From Hydrogenophilus sp. (GTDB taxonomy: Bacteria; Pseudomonadota; Gammaproteobacteria; Burkholderiales; Thiobacillaceae), in the NCBI GenBank assembly GCA_020725265.1, contig DYFK01000004.1, forward strand, positions 26,460-90,459: a stretch of DNA of 64,000 nt, given 5' to 3'. This document shows positions 43,682-52,808 of the stretch, piece after piece. The notes beneath the pieces are model-generated. The model saw only the letters and a program-made list of their open reading frames with translations. It did no database searches and had not been told where the DNA came from. Made by a program: the position numbers and the translations under genes. The stretch's first letter is position 1. Every line of letters begins with the position of its first letter.

Positions 43682-43903
43682 TCAACGAATCGGGAGCAGG
43701 CTCAGGACCAGCGCGATCACCAGCGACAACGCGACCACGATCGCCATCGGCCGAAGCCGACGCCGCTCGGTCCGGGCCGGCGCCGGAGACCGGTCGGCGC
43801 CGTCTTCCAGCAGCGCCAGCTTGGCGCGAGCGAACGCTTCGTCACTCAACTCGCCACGGCGGTGACGCTCGATCAGTTCATTCAGCGCGCGCCGGAAATC
43901 CAT
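43682..43903 (-). CDS. Small SHOCT-like membrane protein
   Basis: 73 aa. The N-terminal RRALNELIERHRRGELSDEAF is a SHOCT-like helical hairpin (short C-terminal-domain type, LxxL...G-I/L-T/S-xEEF pattern). After a basic linker there is one hydrophobic helix (about residues 53-71), so a tail-anchored membrane protein is likely. It starts 9 nt after the mltA stop on the same strand, which suggests an envelope-related job. Function unknown. Confidence 0.65.
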   Translation of the reverse strand: MDFRRALNELIERHRRGELSDEAFARAKLALLEDGADRSPAPARTERRRLRPMAIVVALSLVIALVLSLLPIR

Positions 43904-43912
43904 GCCCGGGGT

Positions 43913-45358
43913 TCAGGAACCGGACCTGCCATTACCGGCATTGCCGCCATCGCCGCCGTTCCCCATCGCCAGCGGAAAATCGCGCGGCAACAGCACCCAC
44001 ATGGCGCCGCGCTGCTTCATGGCGCCGGCCAGCTTGCCGGCGTCGTCACCGAAGCCCCAGAAGAAGTCGGCGCGGACGTTACCCTTGATGGCGCCGCCGG
44101 TGTCCTGGGCAAGCATCAGGCGGTTGAGTGGCTCGCTCGAATTCGGCCGGGTGGTCGCCAGCCAGACCGGCGCGCCCAATGGCAGGCCGCGCGGATCGAC
44201 GGCGATGCTGCGTTCCGGCGTCAGCGGCACGCCCAGCGCGCCGAGCGGACCGCCCTTGTGGTTGGGCAGCTCACGGAAGAACACGTAGCTGGGGTTGGCG
44301 TTGAGCAACTCCGGCAGCCGCTCCGGATTGCGCCGGCCCCAATCCTTGATGCCCTGCATGGAAGCCTTGTCCAGGGTCAGCTCACCCTTTTCCACCAGCC
44401 AGCGGCCGATGGACCGGTAGGGATGGCCGTTCTGGTCGGCGTAGCCGACACGCATGATCTCGCCGTTCTCCAGTTGCAGGCGGCCGGAACCCTGCACCTG
44501 CAGGAAGAACAGTTCGACCGGGTCATCCACCCAGGCCAGTTCGCGACCGCGCACGGAATCGGCGCCGGCATCGATTTCGGCACGGGTGAAATAGGGCACG
44601 ACTCGGTTGCCTTGCAGGCGGCCACGCAGGCGCAGGCTCTTGAGTTCCGGGTAAACGGTGGCGAGATCGACCACCAGCAAATCCTCGGGCGCCGCGTGCA
44701 GCGGATAACGGTACTTGGGCGTCAGCGTCCGGCTGCCGCGCAGCAGGGGTTCGTAATAGCCGGTGACCAGGCCATCTCCCCCACCTTCGGCCTGGGTGAT
44801 CCGCCAGGGCCGGAAGTGGTGTTCGAAGAAGCCGCGCGCGACATCGTTGTCGATCGTCGCTGGCAAGCGGGAAGCGGCCTGGCAGACCGGCTGCCAGGAC
44901 GGATTGTTGCGCAGGCCGCGGCAGGACTGGAGCAGCGCCGGCCAGGCCTGGGCATGTTCGTCGTCGCGCCAGCCCGGCAGCTGATCCCAGCCGGCCGGAC
45001 GCAGCCAGGGCATGGCCAATGGCGCCGGCTTGGCCGGTTCCACTGGTGGCGGGGGTTCCGGCGTGGGCGTGGGCGGTGGCGCGGGAACCGGGCTGGGAAC
45101 CGGGCTGGGAACCGGCGCGGGGGTCGGAGCTGGCACGGGAGCGGGAGCCGGCTCCGGTGTTGGTGTTGGTGGCGGCACCGGCGCTGGTGCCGGGACTGGA
45201 ACAGGCGTGGGCGCCGGAACCGGCATCGGCGCGGGCTCGACGGCGGGCTTCGGTGGCCGGTCGGGAACCGGTTCGGTCGGCGTCACCGGTTTGCCGCCGG
45301 GCGCCGCGCAGCCGGCAAGCAGGAGAATCAGGACAACGGAGAGGAAAAACGGTCGCAT
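43913..45358 (-). CDS. mltA: Membrane-bound lytic transglycosylase A
   Basis: 481-aa outer-membrane lipoprotein that cleaves peptidoglycan. The start is ATG 45358 (MRPFFLSVVLILLLAGCAAP), giving a lipobox LLLAGC. Residues about 30-110 are an extended Pro/Ala/Val-rich repeat (PVPAP/TPTPEP), much longer than in E. coli MltA and probably a spacer through the periplasm. The MltA domain contains GLVTGYYEPLLRGS, and the 3D domain carries the catalytic Asp in MLAQDTGGAIKGNVRADFFWG. It is followed by a small SHOCT-like gene and preceded by apaG. Confidence 0.95.
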   Translation of the reverse strand: MRPFFLSVVLILLLAGCAAPGGKPVTPTEPVPDRPPKPAVEPAPMPVPAPTPVPVPAPAPVPPPTPTPEPAPAPVPAPTPAPVPSPVPSPVPAPPPTPTPEPPPPVEPAKPAPLAMPWLRPAGWDQLPGWRDDEHAQAWPALLQSCRGLRNNPSWQPVCQAASRLPATIDNDVARGFFEHHFRPWRITQAEGGGDGLVTGYYEPLLRGSRTLTPKYRYPLHAAPEDLLVVDLATVYPELKSLRLRGRLQGNRVVPYFTRAEIDAGADSVRGRELAWVDDPVELFFLQVQGSGRLQLENGEIMRVGYADQNGHPYRSIGRWLVEKGELTLDKASMQGIKDWGRRNPERLPELLNANPSYVFFRELPNHKGGPLGALGVPLTPERSIAVDPRGLPLGAPVWLATTRPNSSEPLNRLMLAQDTGGAIKGNVRADFFWGFGDDAGKLAGAMKQRGAMWVLLPRDFPLAMGNGGDGGNAGNGRSGS

Positions 45359-45446
45359 GGGGAAATACCTGGAGGATCGCGCCGAACCTGGCGAGGCTCG
45401 ATCGAATCGGGCGGCGACCGGCTCGCGGCGGGTCGCTCCGGCCCGC

Positions 45447-45830
45447 TCAATGCAGCACGCGCGGCACGGCGAGGATGAATTCGGGAATCTCGGCTTCGAA
45501 CTGGCTGCCGTCCTCGGCCACCATCTGATAACTGCCGCGCATGGCGCCAACCGGCGTGGCGATGGCGGTGCCGCTGGTGTATTCGAACTTTTCGCCCGGT
45601 TTCAGCAGGGGCTGTTCTCCGACCACGCCCAGACCGCGGACTTCCTGGATCTTCTGCAACGCGTCGGTGATGATCCAGTGACGGGAAATCAGTTGCGCCG
45701 ACATCTGGCCGGTATTGGCGATGGTGATGGTGTAGGAGAACACGTAGCGGTCGACCGATTCGTCCGACTGTTCGGGAATGAAATTCGTCCGGGCGCTGAC
45801 CGTGATGTGGTACTTCCTGCTGTCGGCCAT
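45447..45830 (-). CDS. apaG: ApaG (DUF525) protein
   Basis: 127-aa immunoglobulin-like ApaG fold. ATG 45830 gives MADSRKYHITVSARTNFIPE, and the hallmark segments are QLISRHWIITDA, VVGEQPLLKPGEKFEYTSG and GAMRGSYQMV. It is linked to CorD/magnesium-cobalt phenotypes and binds nucleotides or pyrophosphate in some species. The mltA-apaG pair next to rpe-gph-trpE is typical for betaproteobacteria. It shares a 122-bp divergent region with rpe. Confidence 0.95.
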   Translation of the reverse strand: MADSRKYHITVSARTNFIPEQSDESVDRYVFSYTITIANTGQMSAQLISRHWIITDALQKIQEVRGLGVVGEQPLLKPGEKFEYTSGTAIATPVGAMRGSYQMVAEDGSQFEAEIPEFILAVPRVLH

Positions 45831-45952
45831 GATCGAAGGCGGGGAAACTGAGGCGGAGCGGGCATTGCACACGATTCGGCCCGGCCTGTCCAGTGGCCGG
45901 GACGGCGGGTAAAATGCCGGTTTTGTTCACAACCCGACCAGGAAAACCCGAC

Positions 45953-46639
45953 ATGGCCGACTTCCAGATTGCCCCCTCCATCCTCTCCGCCAACTTCGCC
46001 AAGCTGGGCGAGGAAGTCGACAACGTGTTGGCCGCCGGCGCCGATATCGTGCACTTCGACGTGATGGACAACCACTACGTGCCCAACCTGACCATCGGCC
46101 CGCTGGTCTGCGAAGCCCTGCGCAAGCATGGCGTCACCGCGCCCATCGACGTGCACCTGATGGTCAAGCCGGTGGACCGCATCATCCCCGACTTCGCCAA
46201 GGCCGGCGCCACCTACATCACCTTCCACCCGGAAGCCTCCGAGCACATCGACCGCACCATCGGCCTGATCAAGGACAGCGGCTGCAAGGCCGGCCTGGTG
46301 TTCAACCCGGCCACGCCGCTGGACGTGCTGGAGTACACCCTGCCCAAGCTCGACATGGTGCTGCTGATGAGCGTGAACCCCGGTTTCGGCGGCCAGAAGT
46401 TCATCCCCTACGTGCTCGACAAGGCCCGCAAGGTACGCGCCATGATCGACGCCGCTGGCATTGACTGCCGCCTGGAGATCGACGGCGGCGTCGGCCCGGC
46501 CAACATCGCCGAAGTCGCCCGTTCCGGCGTCGACACCTTCGTCGCTGGCTCCGCCATCTTCGGTGCCGCCAAGGACGGCGACCCGCACCGCTACGACACC
46601 GTGGTCGCGGCCATGCGCGCGGAATTGGCGAAGGTTTGA
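45953..46639 (+). CDS. rpe: Ribulose-phosphate 3-epimerase
   Basis: 228-aa TIM-barrel enzyme that interconverts ribulose 5-phosphate and xylulose 5-phosphate. The N-terminal [17 protein letters not shown], metal-site [18 protein letters not shown], and [12 protein letters not shown] are canonical. The start is ATG 45953 with AGGAAA about 9 nt upstream; 20 extra in-frame codons upstream were dropped. It is followed by gph across a heptad array. Confidence 0.97.
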   Translation: MADFQIAPSILSANFAKLGEEVDNVLAAGADIVHFDVMDNHYVPNLTIGPLVCEALRKHGVTAPIDVHLMVKPVDRIIPDFAKAGATYITFHPEASEHIDRTIGLIKDSGCKAGLVFNPATPLDVLEYTLPKLDMVLLMSVNPGFGGQKFIPYVLDKARKVRAMIDAAGIDCRLEIDGGVGPANIAEVARSGVDTFVAGSAIFGAAKDGDPHRYDTVVAAMRAELAKV

Positions 46640-46644
46640 AAATC

Positions 46645-46721
46645 GGGGAGTGGGAAGTGGGGGTAGGAATCCCTGCCCACTGCCCACCGCCCTACTCCCT
46701 ACTACCCATTTCCTACTCACC
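46645..46721. repeat. Heptad array, copy 5 (rpe-gph junction)
   Basis: Eleven heptads in phase (77 nt): ggggagt, gggaagt, gggggta, ggaatcc, then ctgccca twice, ccgccct, actccct, actaccc, atttcct and actcacc. It starts 5 nt past the rpe stop and ends at the base before the gph ATG, so it takes up the entire junction. Purine and pyrimidine arms are imperfectly complementary. Confidence 0.8.
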
Positions 46722-47402
46722 ATGACCGCCCCCCTACCCGTGAAAGCCGTCGTCATCGATCTCGACGGCACCCTGCTCGACACCGCGCCGGACCTGGCCG
46801 ACGCCGCGATGGCGATGGCCGCCGATCTCGGCCTGCCGCCGATCGATCTGGCCGAGGTCAAGACCTACATCGGCAACGGTGTCTCCCGCCTGGTCAAGCG
46901 CGTGCTGACCCGGGACATGCACGCCGACCCGGCCCCGGAGCTGTTCGCCCAGGCGCTGCCCATCTACGAAAAGCACTATGCCGAATGGGTCAGCCGCAAG
47001 AGCCGGCCCTTCCCCGGCGTGGTCGAAGGCCTCCAGGCCATCCAGGCCAGCGGCGTGCATCTGGCCTGCATCACCAACAAGGCCGAGCGTTTCACCCATC
47101 CGCTGCTGAAGGACACCGGCCTGTTCGACTACTTCGAACTGATCCTGTCCGGCGACACCCTGCCGGAGAAGAAGCCCTCGCCGCTGCCGCTGCTGCATGC
47201 CTGCGCGGTGTTCGATTGCGAACCGGACGAACTGCTGCTGATCGGCGATTCGCTCAACGACACCCAGGCCGCGCGCGCCGCCGGCAGCCACGTGTTCTGC
47301 GTGCCCTACGGCTACAACCGGGGCCGGCCGGTGACCGAGCTGGACCTGGACGCGGTGGTGCCCAGCCTGACCGAGGCCGCGAAACTGATCGCCAGGAAAT
47401 GA
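46722..47402 (+). CDS. gph: Phosphoglycolate phosphatase
   Basis: 226-aa HAD-superfamily phosphatase that removes 2-phosphoglycolate. The nucleophile motif is VIDLDGTLLDTAPDL, motif II CITNKAE, and motif III/IV KKPSPLPLLHA followed by LIGDSLNDTQAARAAG. The ATG directly abuts the heptad array and no Shine-Dalgarno is visible, so translation may rely on reinitiation after rpe or on the folded array. The rpe-gph-trpE order supports the name. Confidence 0.94.
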   Translation: MTAPLPVKAVVIDLDGTLLDTAPDLADAAMAMAADLGLPPIDLAEVKTYIGNGVSRLVKRVLTRDMHADPAPELFAQALPIYEKHYAEWVSRKSRPFPGVVEGLQAIQASGVHLACITNKAERFTHPLLKDTGLFDYFELILSGDTLPEKKPSPLPLLHACAVFDCEPDELLLIGDSLNDTQAARAAGSHVFCVPYGYNRGRPVTELDLDAVVPSLTEAAKLIARK

Positions 47403-47519
47403 AATGACGCCGTTGAGCATGACCGGAACGCGATGGCGATAGGCGGGTAACCATCCATCGCCCGCCCGCCGCGGCTTGCCGCGCGAGGGCAAGAACAATC
47501 AGCGTCCAAGGAACCCACC

Positions 47520-49016
47520 ATGTTCAACGAAGAGAAATTCAAGGAACTGGCCCGTCAGGGCTACAACCGCATCCCGGTGATCAAACGGCTGCCGGCCGAT
47601 CTCGACACGCCGCTGTCGCTCTACCTGAAGCTGGCCAACCAGCCCTACTCCTACCTGCTCGAATCGGTGGTCGGCGGCGAACGTTTCGGCCGCTATTCGT
47701 TCATCGGCCTGCCGGCGCGCACCGTGCTGCGCGTGCATGGCCACTTCGCCAGCATCGAGACCAACGGCATGCCGGTCGAACAGTGCGATTGCGCCGATCC
47801 GCTCGCCTTCGTCGAGGACTTCCTGAACCGCTTCAAGGCCGCGCCGGTGCCCGGCATGCCGCGTTTTCCGGGCGGTCTGTGCGGCTACTTCGGCTACGAC
47901 ACGATCCGCTACATCGAGAAGAAGCTGGCCGGCACGCGCAAGCCGGACCGGATCAACACTCCCGACATCCTGCTCATGCTCAGCGACGAGCTGGCGGTGA
48001 TCGACAACCTGACCGGCCGGCTGACCCTGATCGTCTACGCCGACCCGCTCGAGGACCAGGCCTACCTGAAGGCGCACCAGCGCCTGGCCGAACTGTCCCG
48101 GCAACTGCACCGGCCGGCCGTGCCGCCGCGCGACGTCAAGGGCAACGGCCAGGAAGCCGTGTCCGAATTCGGCGAGGACGCCTTCAAGGCGGCGGTCGAA
48201 CGCGCCAAGCGCTACATCCTGGAAGGCGACATCATGCAGGTGGTGCTGTCGCAGCGCATGAGCCAGCCGTTCCACGCCCACCCGCTGTCGCTGTATCGCG
48301 CGCTGCGCGGCCTCAATCCGTCGCCGTACATGTTCTATTACGACATGGGCGGCTTCCACGTGGTCGGTTCCTCGCCGGAAATCCTGGTCCGGCTGGAAAG
48401 CGAAGCGGATTCCGGGCGTCGCCGCGTCACCGTGCGGCCGATCGCCGGCACCCGGCCGCGCGGCGCCACCCGCGCCGAGGATCTGCGCCTGGAAGCCGAG
48501 CTGCTGGCCGACCCCAAGGAACGCGCCGAACACGTCCAACTCATGGATCTCGGCCGCAACGACACCGGCCGCGTCGCCGAGACCGGCAGCGTGCGCGTCA
48601 CCGAGAACATGACCGTGGAGCGCTATTCCCACGTCATGCACATCGTCTCCAACGTCGAGGGCACGCTCAAGCCGGGGCTGTCGGCGATGGACGTGCTGCG
48701 CGCCACCTTCCCGGCCGGCACCGTCTCCGGCGCGCCCAAGATTCGCGCCATGGAGATCATCGACGAGCTGGAACCGACCAAGCGCGGCGTCTATGCCGGC
48801 GCCGTAGGCTACGTCGGCTTCAACGGCGACATGGACGTCGCCATCGCCATCCGCACCGCCGTGGTCAAGGACCACATGCTGCACGTGCAGGCGGGCGCCG
48901 GCATCGTCGCCGACTCGGTGCCCGACAGCGAATGGATGGAAACCCGCAACAAGGCGCGCGCCGTGCTGCGCGCCGCCGAACTCGCGCAGGCAGGTTTCGA
49001 GGGCGAGGTCGAATAG
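47520..49016 (+). CDS. trpE: Anthranilate synthase component I
   Basis: 498-aa chorismate-binding enzyme. The feedback-inhibition motif LLES is near the N terminus ([20 protein letters not shown]). The catalytic core contains [21 protein letters not shown] and [25 protein letters not shown] precedes the ATG. The expected partners trpG, trpD and trpC do not follow; instead an accessory cluster begins 25 nt downstream. The 117-bp leader contains a gcgatgg/ccatcgc inverted repeat (47430-47461) but no Trp-rich leader peptide, so attenuation is not supported. Confidence 0.97.
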   Translation: MFNEEKFKELARQGYNRIPVIKRLPADLDTPLSLYLKLANQPYSYLLESVVGGERFGRYSFIGLPARTVLRVHGHFASIETNGMPVEQCDCADPLAFVEDFLNRFKAAPVPGMPRFPGGLCGYFGYDTIRYIEKKLAGTRKPDRINTPDILLMLSDELAVIDNLTGRLTLIVYADPLEDQAYLKAHQRLAELSRQLHRPAVPPRDVKGNGQEAVSEFGEDAFKAAVERAKRYILEGDIMQVVLSQRMSQPFHAHPLSLYRALRGLNPSPYMFYYDMGGFHVVGSSPEILVRLESEADSGRRRVTVRPIAGTRPRGATRAEDLRLEAELLADPKERAEHVQLMDLGRNDTGRVAETGSVRVTENMTVERYSHVMHIVSNVEGTLKPGLSAMDVLRATFPAGTVSGAPKIRAMEIIDELEPTKRGVYAGAVGYVGFNGDMDVAIAIRTAVVKDHMLHVQAGAGIVADSVPDSEWMETRNKARAVLRAAELAQAGFEGEVE

Positions 49017-49041
49017 CGGCACTGATCCGGGAGGCATGAAT

Positions 49042-49935
49042 ATGATCATCGATCTTCGCTGCCGGATCACCACCGCCGGCAGCGCCGACTATTTCCTCGA
49101 CCGGATGACGCGTCTGAACCGGCTCGACCGGGTGCCGGCGCTGGCCGAAGCCTCGGTGGACGCCTTCTTCGCGGAAATCGGCGCCGCCGGCGTCACCACG
49201 GCGGTATCGGTATCCGGCCACAACCCCGGTGCCCGCCTGGGCCGGTTCGATCTGCCGGCGCGCACCACGCCGAACGATCTGCTGGCCGGGGTCCAGCGCG
49301 CCCACCCCGGCCGCTTCCTCGGCGTCGCCGGCATCGACGTCAGCGATACCCTGCACGACGCGGCGACCGAGCTGGAACGCTGCGCCGGCGAACTCGGCCT
49401 GAAGGCGATCTGCATCGAACCTGGCCGCGCGCCCGGCTGTCCGCCCAACGACCGTCGTCTGTACCCGATCTACGAACGTTGCGCCGAACTGGGCCTGGCG
49501 GTCATTCCGCAGACTTCCGGCGTGCTCGGTGGCCGCCTGGTCGACTACGCCAACCCTCGCCATATCGAGGAAGTCGCCGACGACTTTCCCGACCTGCGCA
49601 TCATTTGCGGGCACGGCTGCTATCCCTACGTACGCGAGGCCATCGTCATGGCCAGCCGACGCGACAACGTCTGGCTGGCACCGGACATCTACTTCTTCCA
49701 CCTCGGCCACGAAGACTGGGTCAAGGCGATCAACGCCAACCTGCTCGGTTTTTCCGAACGTTTCCTGTTCGCCAGCTCCTATCCGCTGACCGCGATCGGC
49801 CCCTATGTCGAAGCCTTTCTCCGGATCGACTGGAAGCCGGAAGTGCTCGATCGCATCCTCTATCGCAACGCCCTGCGCGCGCTCGATCTGGAGCGCGATC
49901 CGGTGTTCGCCTCGAAATACGGAATTTCAGCATGA
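49042..49935 (+). CDS. Amidohydrolase-2 family protein
   Basis: About 297-aa TIM-barrel metal-dependent hydrolase or decarboxylase. It resembles amidohydrolase-2 (ACMSD-like) proteins: GRFLGVAGIDVSD, a His-bearing strand DLRIICGHGCYPYVREAI, and the C-terminal RFLFASSYPLTAIGPYVEAF with YRNALRAL. The N-terminal metal HxH pair is not evident (it reads IIDLRCRI), so catalysis may differ. ATG 49042 is used because GGAGG lies 7 nt upstream and only 1 nt from the ATG at 49036. It overlaps the ATP-grasp gene by 4 nt and follows trpE by 25 nt. First gene of the accessory cluster; substrate unknown. Confidence 0.8.
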   Translation: MIIDLRCRITTAGSADYFLDRMTRLNRLDRVPALAEASVDAFFAEIGAAGVTTAVSVSGHNPGARLGRFDLPARTTPNDLLAGVQRAHPGRFLGVAGIDVSDTLHDAATELERCAGELGLKAICIEPGRAPGCPPNDRRLYPIYERCAELGLAVIPQTSGVLGGRLVDYANPRHIEEVADDFPDLRIICGHGCYPYVREAIVMASRRDNVWLAPDIYFFHLGHEDWVKAINANLLGFSERFLFASSYPLTAIGPYVEAFLRIDWKPEVLDRILYRNALRALDLERDPVFASKYGISA

Positions 49936-51080
49936 CGATTCGCCGCGTCCTCCTGCTCTCCGGCGCCAGCCTGGTCGGCCAGAACCTGCTTGGCGCGCTT
50001 GACGGGCGGCGCGCCGGCCTGCGCCTGCTGGCCACCAACAGCCTCGCCGACGAGCCGGCGCTGTTCGATTTCGACGCGGTCTGGCTGACGCCCGGGTTGC
50101 GCGCCGATCCAGCCGCCTTCCCGCGACGTTTCGATCAGGTGCTGGCCGAGGCCGAGCCCGACCTGATCGTGCCCTGTCGCGACGACGACGTCGCCTGGTT
50201 GGCCGATCTGGCGCGAACGCGGCCGGAACTGCGCGAACGCAGCCTGTGCGGCGATCCGGAAATCGCGCGGGCGTTGCTCGACAAGGACGACAGCGCGCGC
50301 CTGTCGGCCCGGCTCGACCTGCCCTTCGTCGCCACCCTGGCCTGCGACCGGGGCATCGACGCGCTGCGCGGGTTCGCGCGAAGCCACGGCTATCCACTGC
50401 TGGCCAAACCGCGCGAAGGCTTCGCCTCGCGCGGTGTCCGCCTGATTCCCGATGACGCCCGGCTGGCGCGCCTGGCCGGGCGACCCGACTACGTCGTCCA
50501 GCGCTATCTGGGCGATCCCGCCGTCGTGCGCGCCTGGCTGGACGGGCTCGCCGAGGATGGCATTCCGCTGTTCCACAGCTTCGAGGAAACCAAGATTTCG
50601 TTGCAGGCGCGCATCACCCGCGCCGGCGAAGTCGGCGGCGTCTTCGTCACCGGCAACGCCATGCGCCAGGGCCGCAGCGAGCGGGTCGCCATCGAAACCG
50701 CCGGCGACGCCCATGAACTGGCCTGGCGCTGCGCGCGCGCGTTCGCCGCCGACGGCTGGCGCGGCCCGCTCAACATCCAGTGCCAGCGCGCGCCGGACGG
50801 CGGGCTGGCGATCTACGAGTACAACGGCCGTTTCACCGGCGCCACCGCCGCGCGCCAACTGCTCGGCTTCGACGAGGTCGGCGAGACACTGACCGACTGG
50901 CTGGGCTGGCGGCCGCCGGTGGCAATGACTCGAACACCGGCCAACAACGTCAGCCGTCTGCTGGTCAGCCGCTGCGTCGACGCCGCCTCGCTCGCCGAAC
51001 TGACGGCGGCCGGACGCTGGCGGGCGGCGCCGCTCACGCCGGCGGACGGATCGCCCGGAGCTGGTCGGTCACCACATTGA
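49932..51080 (+). CDS. ATP-grasp family ligase (first of two)
   Basis: 382 aa. A Rossmann-like N-terminal pre-ATP-grasp domain (RRVLLLSGASLVGQNLLGAL) is followed by an ATP-grasp fold with nucleotide motifs YPLLAKPREGFASRGVR, YVVQRYLGDPAVV and the metal-binding AIYEYNGRFTGATAARQ. Carbamoyl-phosphate-synthase-like ATP-grasp enzymes join a carboxylate to an amine via an acyl phosphate. The paralogue at 52790 has the same layout. Its 3' end overlaps the antisense remnant of an MmgE/PrpD gene by 47 nt, and its last residues (GAGRSPH) may be a junction product. Coupled to the amidohydrolase by a 4-nt overlap. Confidence 0.84.
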   Translation: MTIRRVLLLSGASLVGQNLLGALDGRRAGLRLLATNSLADEPALFDFDAVWLTPGLRADPAAFPRRFDQVLAEAEPDLIVPCRDDDVAWLADLARTRPELRERSLCGDPEIARALLDKDDSARLSARLDLPFVATLACDRGIDALRGFARSHGYPLLAKPREGFASRGVRLIPDDARLARLAGRPDYVVQRYLGDPAVVRAWLDGLAEDGIPLFHSFEETKISLQARITRAGEVGGVFVTGNAMRQGRSERVAIETAGDAHELAWRCARAFAADGWRGPLNIQCQRAPDGGLAIYEYNGRFTGATAARQLLGFDEVGETLTDWLGWRPPVAMTRTPANNVSRLLVSRCVDAASLAELTAAGRWRAAPLTPADGSPGAGRSPH

Positions 51081-51919
51081 TGTCGGCCAGCTCGGGCGCC
51101 CACAGGCTATCGAGCAACCGGCGCGTGCCCGCCTCGTCCAGCACCGGCGCGCTCAGGCGCCGGAACTTGGCTTCCAGCTCGGCGTCGCTGAGCGGATTGA
51201 ACGGGTGGCCCTTGGGCGGCCCGGCCTCCTGGCGCGATCGCCCTGGCCACCACCGATCTCATGCCAGCCCCCCCCCAATGCAGCGCGGCCGTGATCCGGA
51301 CGACATCCTCGACGCGCGCCACCGACGGCCGCAGCGCAAGGATCGCGCCGATCGGCCCCTGCGCGCTGTACTCGGCCGGATAAAACTTCAGGCCGGTCGA
51401 TTCGACCGCGCTCCGGCCATCGCGCCGCCAGCACCGCCGACAGCGCGCAATGCGCGGTGGCGCAGCCCTTCCAGTCGGACAGTTCGCCGGTGCGGGTGAC
51501 GCGCATCGGAATGTTCGGCGTGATCGCCAGGGAAATCGCGTTGGCCATGGCGGCAAGGTCGAGATCCAGGATCATGCCGCCGCCAACCACGCCGCCGAGC
51601 ACGGCCGGAATCATGTCGCTGGGATGGCCGCCGATGCCGGTGTCGTTGTAATCCAGGTAGCGCACCATCACGGTGTTGGCGAACGCCGCGTATTCCGGCG
51701 TGGTGCGCGCCGGCGAGCCGATCACCGAGCGCCGAAATCGGATCGGGCGGTGGCCGCGATGCGTCGCGCCACGCCGACCGGCGGCGCGGCCAGCGCGCCC
51801 AGCGCGCAGGCGATCGAATCGATCAGGTGACGGGTGACGGCGCGGATCGCGGCCGGCGGTGGCGGTTCGGCGCGAAGCCCGACCGCGTATTCGGCCATCC
51901 GGCGGGTGGGCGCGTCCAA
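51034..51919 (-). pseudogene. Decayed MmgE/PrpD-family gene
   Basis: Pieces of an MmgE/PrpD protein (2-methylcitrate dehydratase-like) lie in order on the minus strand but in different frames. The N-terminal part is RRMAEYAVGLRAEPPPPAAI with HLIDSIACALGAL (from 51919). The middle part is TVMVRYLDYNDT, GGHPSDMIPAVLGG and ELSDWKGCATAHCAL. Next comes STGLKFYPAEYSAQGPIGAI in another frame, then a C-terminal GHPFNPLSDAELEAKFRRL ending at 51034. The span is about 890 nt against roughly 1350 for an intact gene, so internal deletions as well as frameshifts have occurred. It overlaps the end of the neighbouring ATP-grasp gene. Confidence 0.8.
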
Positions 51920-51953
51920 TCCGAACCTTTCTTCCGGTTTCGTCGACGCGCGT

Positions 51954-52808
51954 TCAGGCCAATCGCGCCCGAACCAGACGCTCCAGACTGACCGCCAATG
52001 GCGTCGGCCGCCAGCCCGGCAGGTCGCGGCGCAGCCGGCGGGTATCGAGCAACACCGCCGGTCCGCCCGACCAGGGTCCGGGGTCGAGCCGGCAGGGTCG
52101 TCCGCCGCGCGCCAGCACGGCCGCCAGGACCGTCATCAGGTCACGCACGGCAACGATGTCACCGGCGACGTTGTAGGTTTCGCCGGCGCGCCATTCGTCG
52201 GCGCACAAGCGCGCCACCACCGTCACCAGGTCATCCAGGAACAGACTGTCGATGCCCTGGTCGCCCCCCAACAGGGGTAGCCGGCCTTCGCGCAGGGCCG
52301 TGTCGATCGCCACGTTGAGAAAACTGCCGCCGTAATTCCCGCCCGGCGACGGCCCGAACACCCCGCAAGGTCGCAGGATCACGAAATCCAGGCCGCTGGC
52401 GCGCACCAGACGTTCGGCCGCCAACTTGTCCGCGCCATAGGCGCCGGTTGGCGCCGGCGGGCGCGTCTCGTCCGCGACATGCGGTGGCGGCACGTCGCCA
52501 TAGACGGCATTGCTGGAGAAGAACAGCACGCGGGGCACCCGGCCGTCCAGGCGGTCGAGCAGGTTGGCGAATCCGTCGACATTGACCGCGCGCGCCAGCC
52601 CGGGATCCTCGCCGCCTGGCCTGCGCAGATGATGGCTGCCGCCACCCGCCGCCGCGAGATGGATCAGGAGGTCGGCCTCGACACGCCGGACCGGCCCCTC
52701 GGGCAACCGGTAGTCGGCCGGCTCGACCCGGTGACCGTCGGCTTCCAGACGTCGACGCAGGGCATCGCCAAGGTAACCGCCGGCCCCGGTCAGGTGGATG
52801 CGGGCCAT
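51954..52808 (-). CDS. NAD-dependent epimerase/dehydratase (extended SDR)
   Basis: 284 aa with a Rossmann N terminus HLTGAGGYLGDALRRRL (GxxGxxG), the catalytic SSNAVYGD serine region, and the YGADK (YxxxK) active site. It probably acts on a nucleotide sugar or similar. Its start lies 19 nt inside the end of the second ATP-grasp gene, so the two form a minus-strand operon in the accessory cluster. The substrate is unknown. Confidence 0.88.
   Translation of the reverse strand: MARIHLTGAGGYLGDALRRRLEADGHRVEPADYRLPEGPVRRVEADLLIHLAAAGGGSHHLRRPGGEDPGLARAVNVDGFANLLDRLDGRVPRVLFFSSNAVYGDVPPPHVADETRPPAPTGAYGADKLAAERLVRASGLDFVILRPCGVFGPSPGGNYGGSFLNVAIDTALREGRLPLLGGDQGIDSLFLDDLVTVVARLCADEWRAGETYNVAGDIVAVRDLMTVLAAVLARGGRPCRLDPGPWSGGPAVLLDTRRLRRDLPGWRPTPLAVSLERLVRARLA

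Noticed and set aside
47403-47519. Possible Trp attenuator leader before trpE
   Set aside because: There is an inverted repeat but no leader peptide with Trp codons and no T run after a terminator-type stem.
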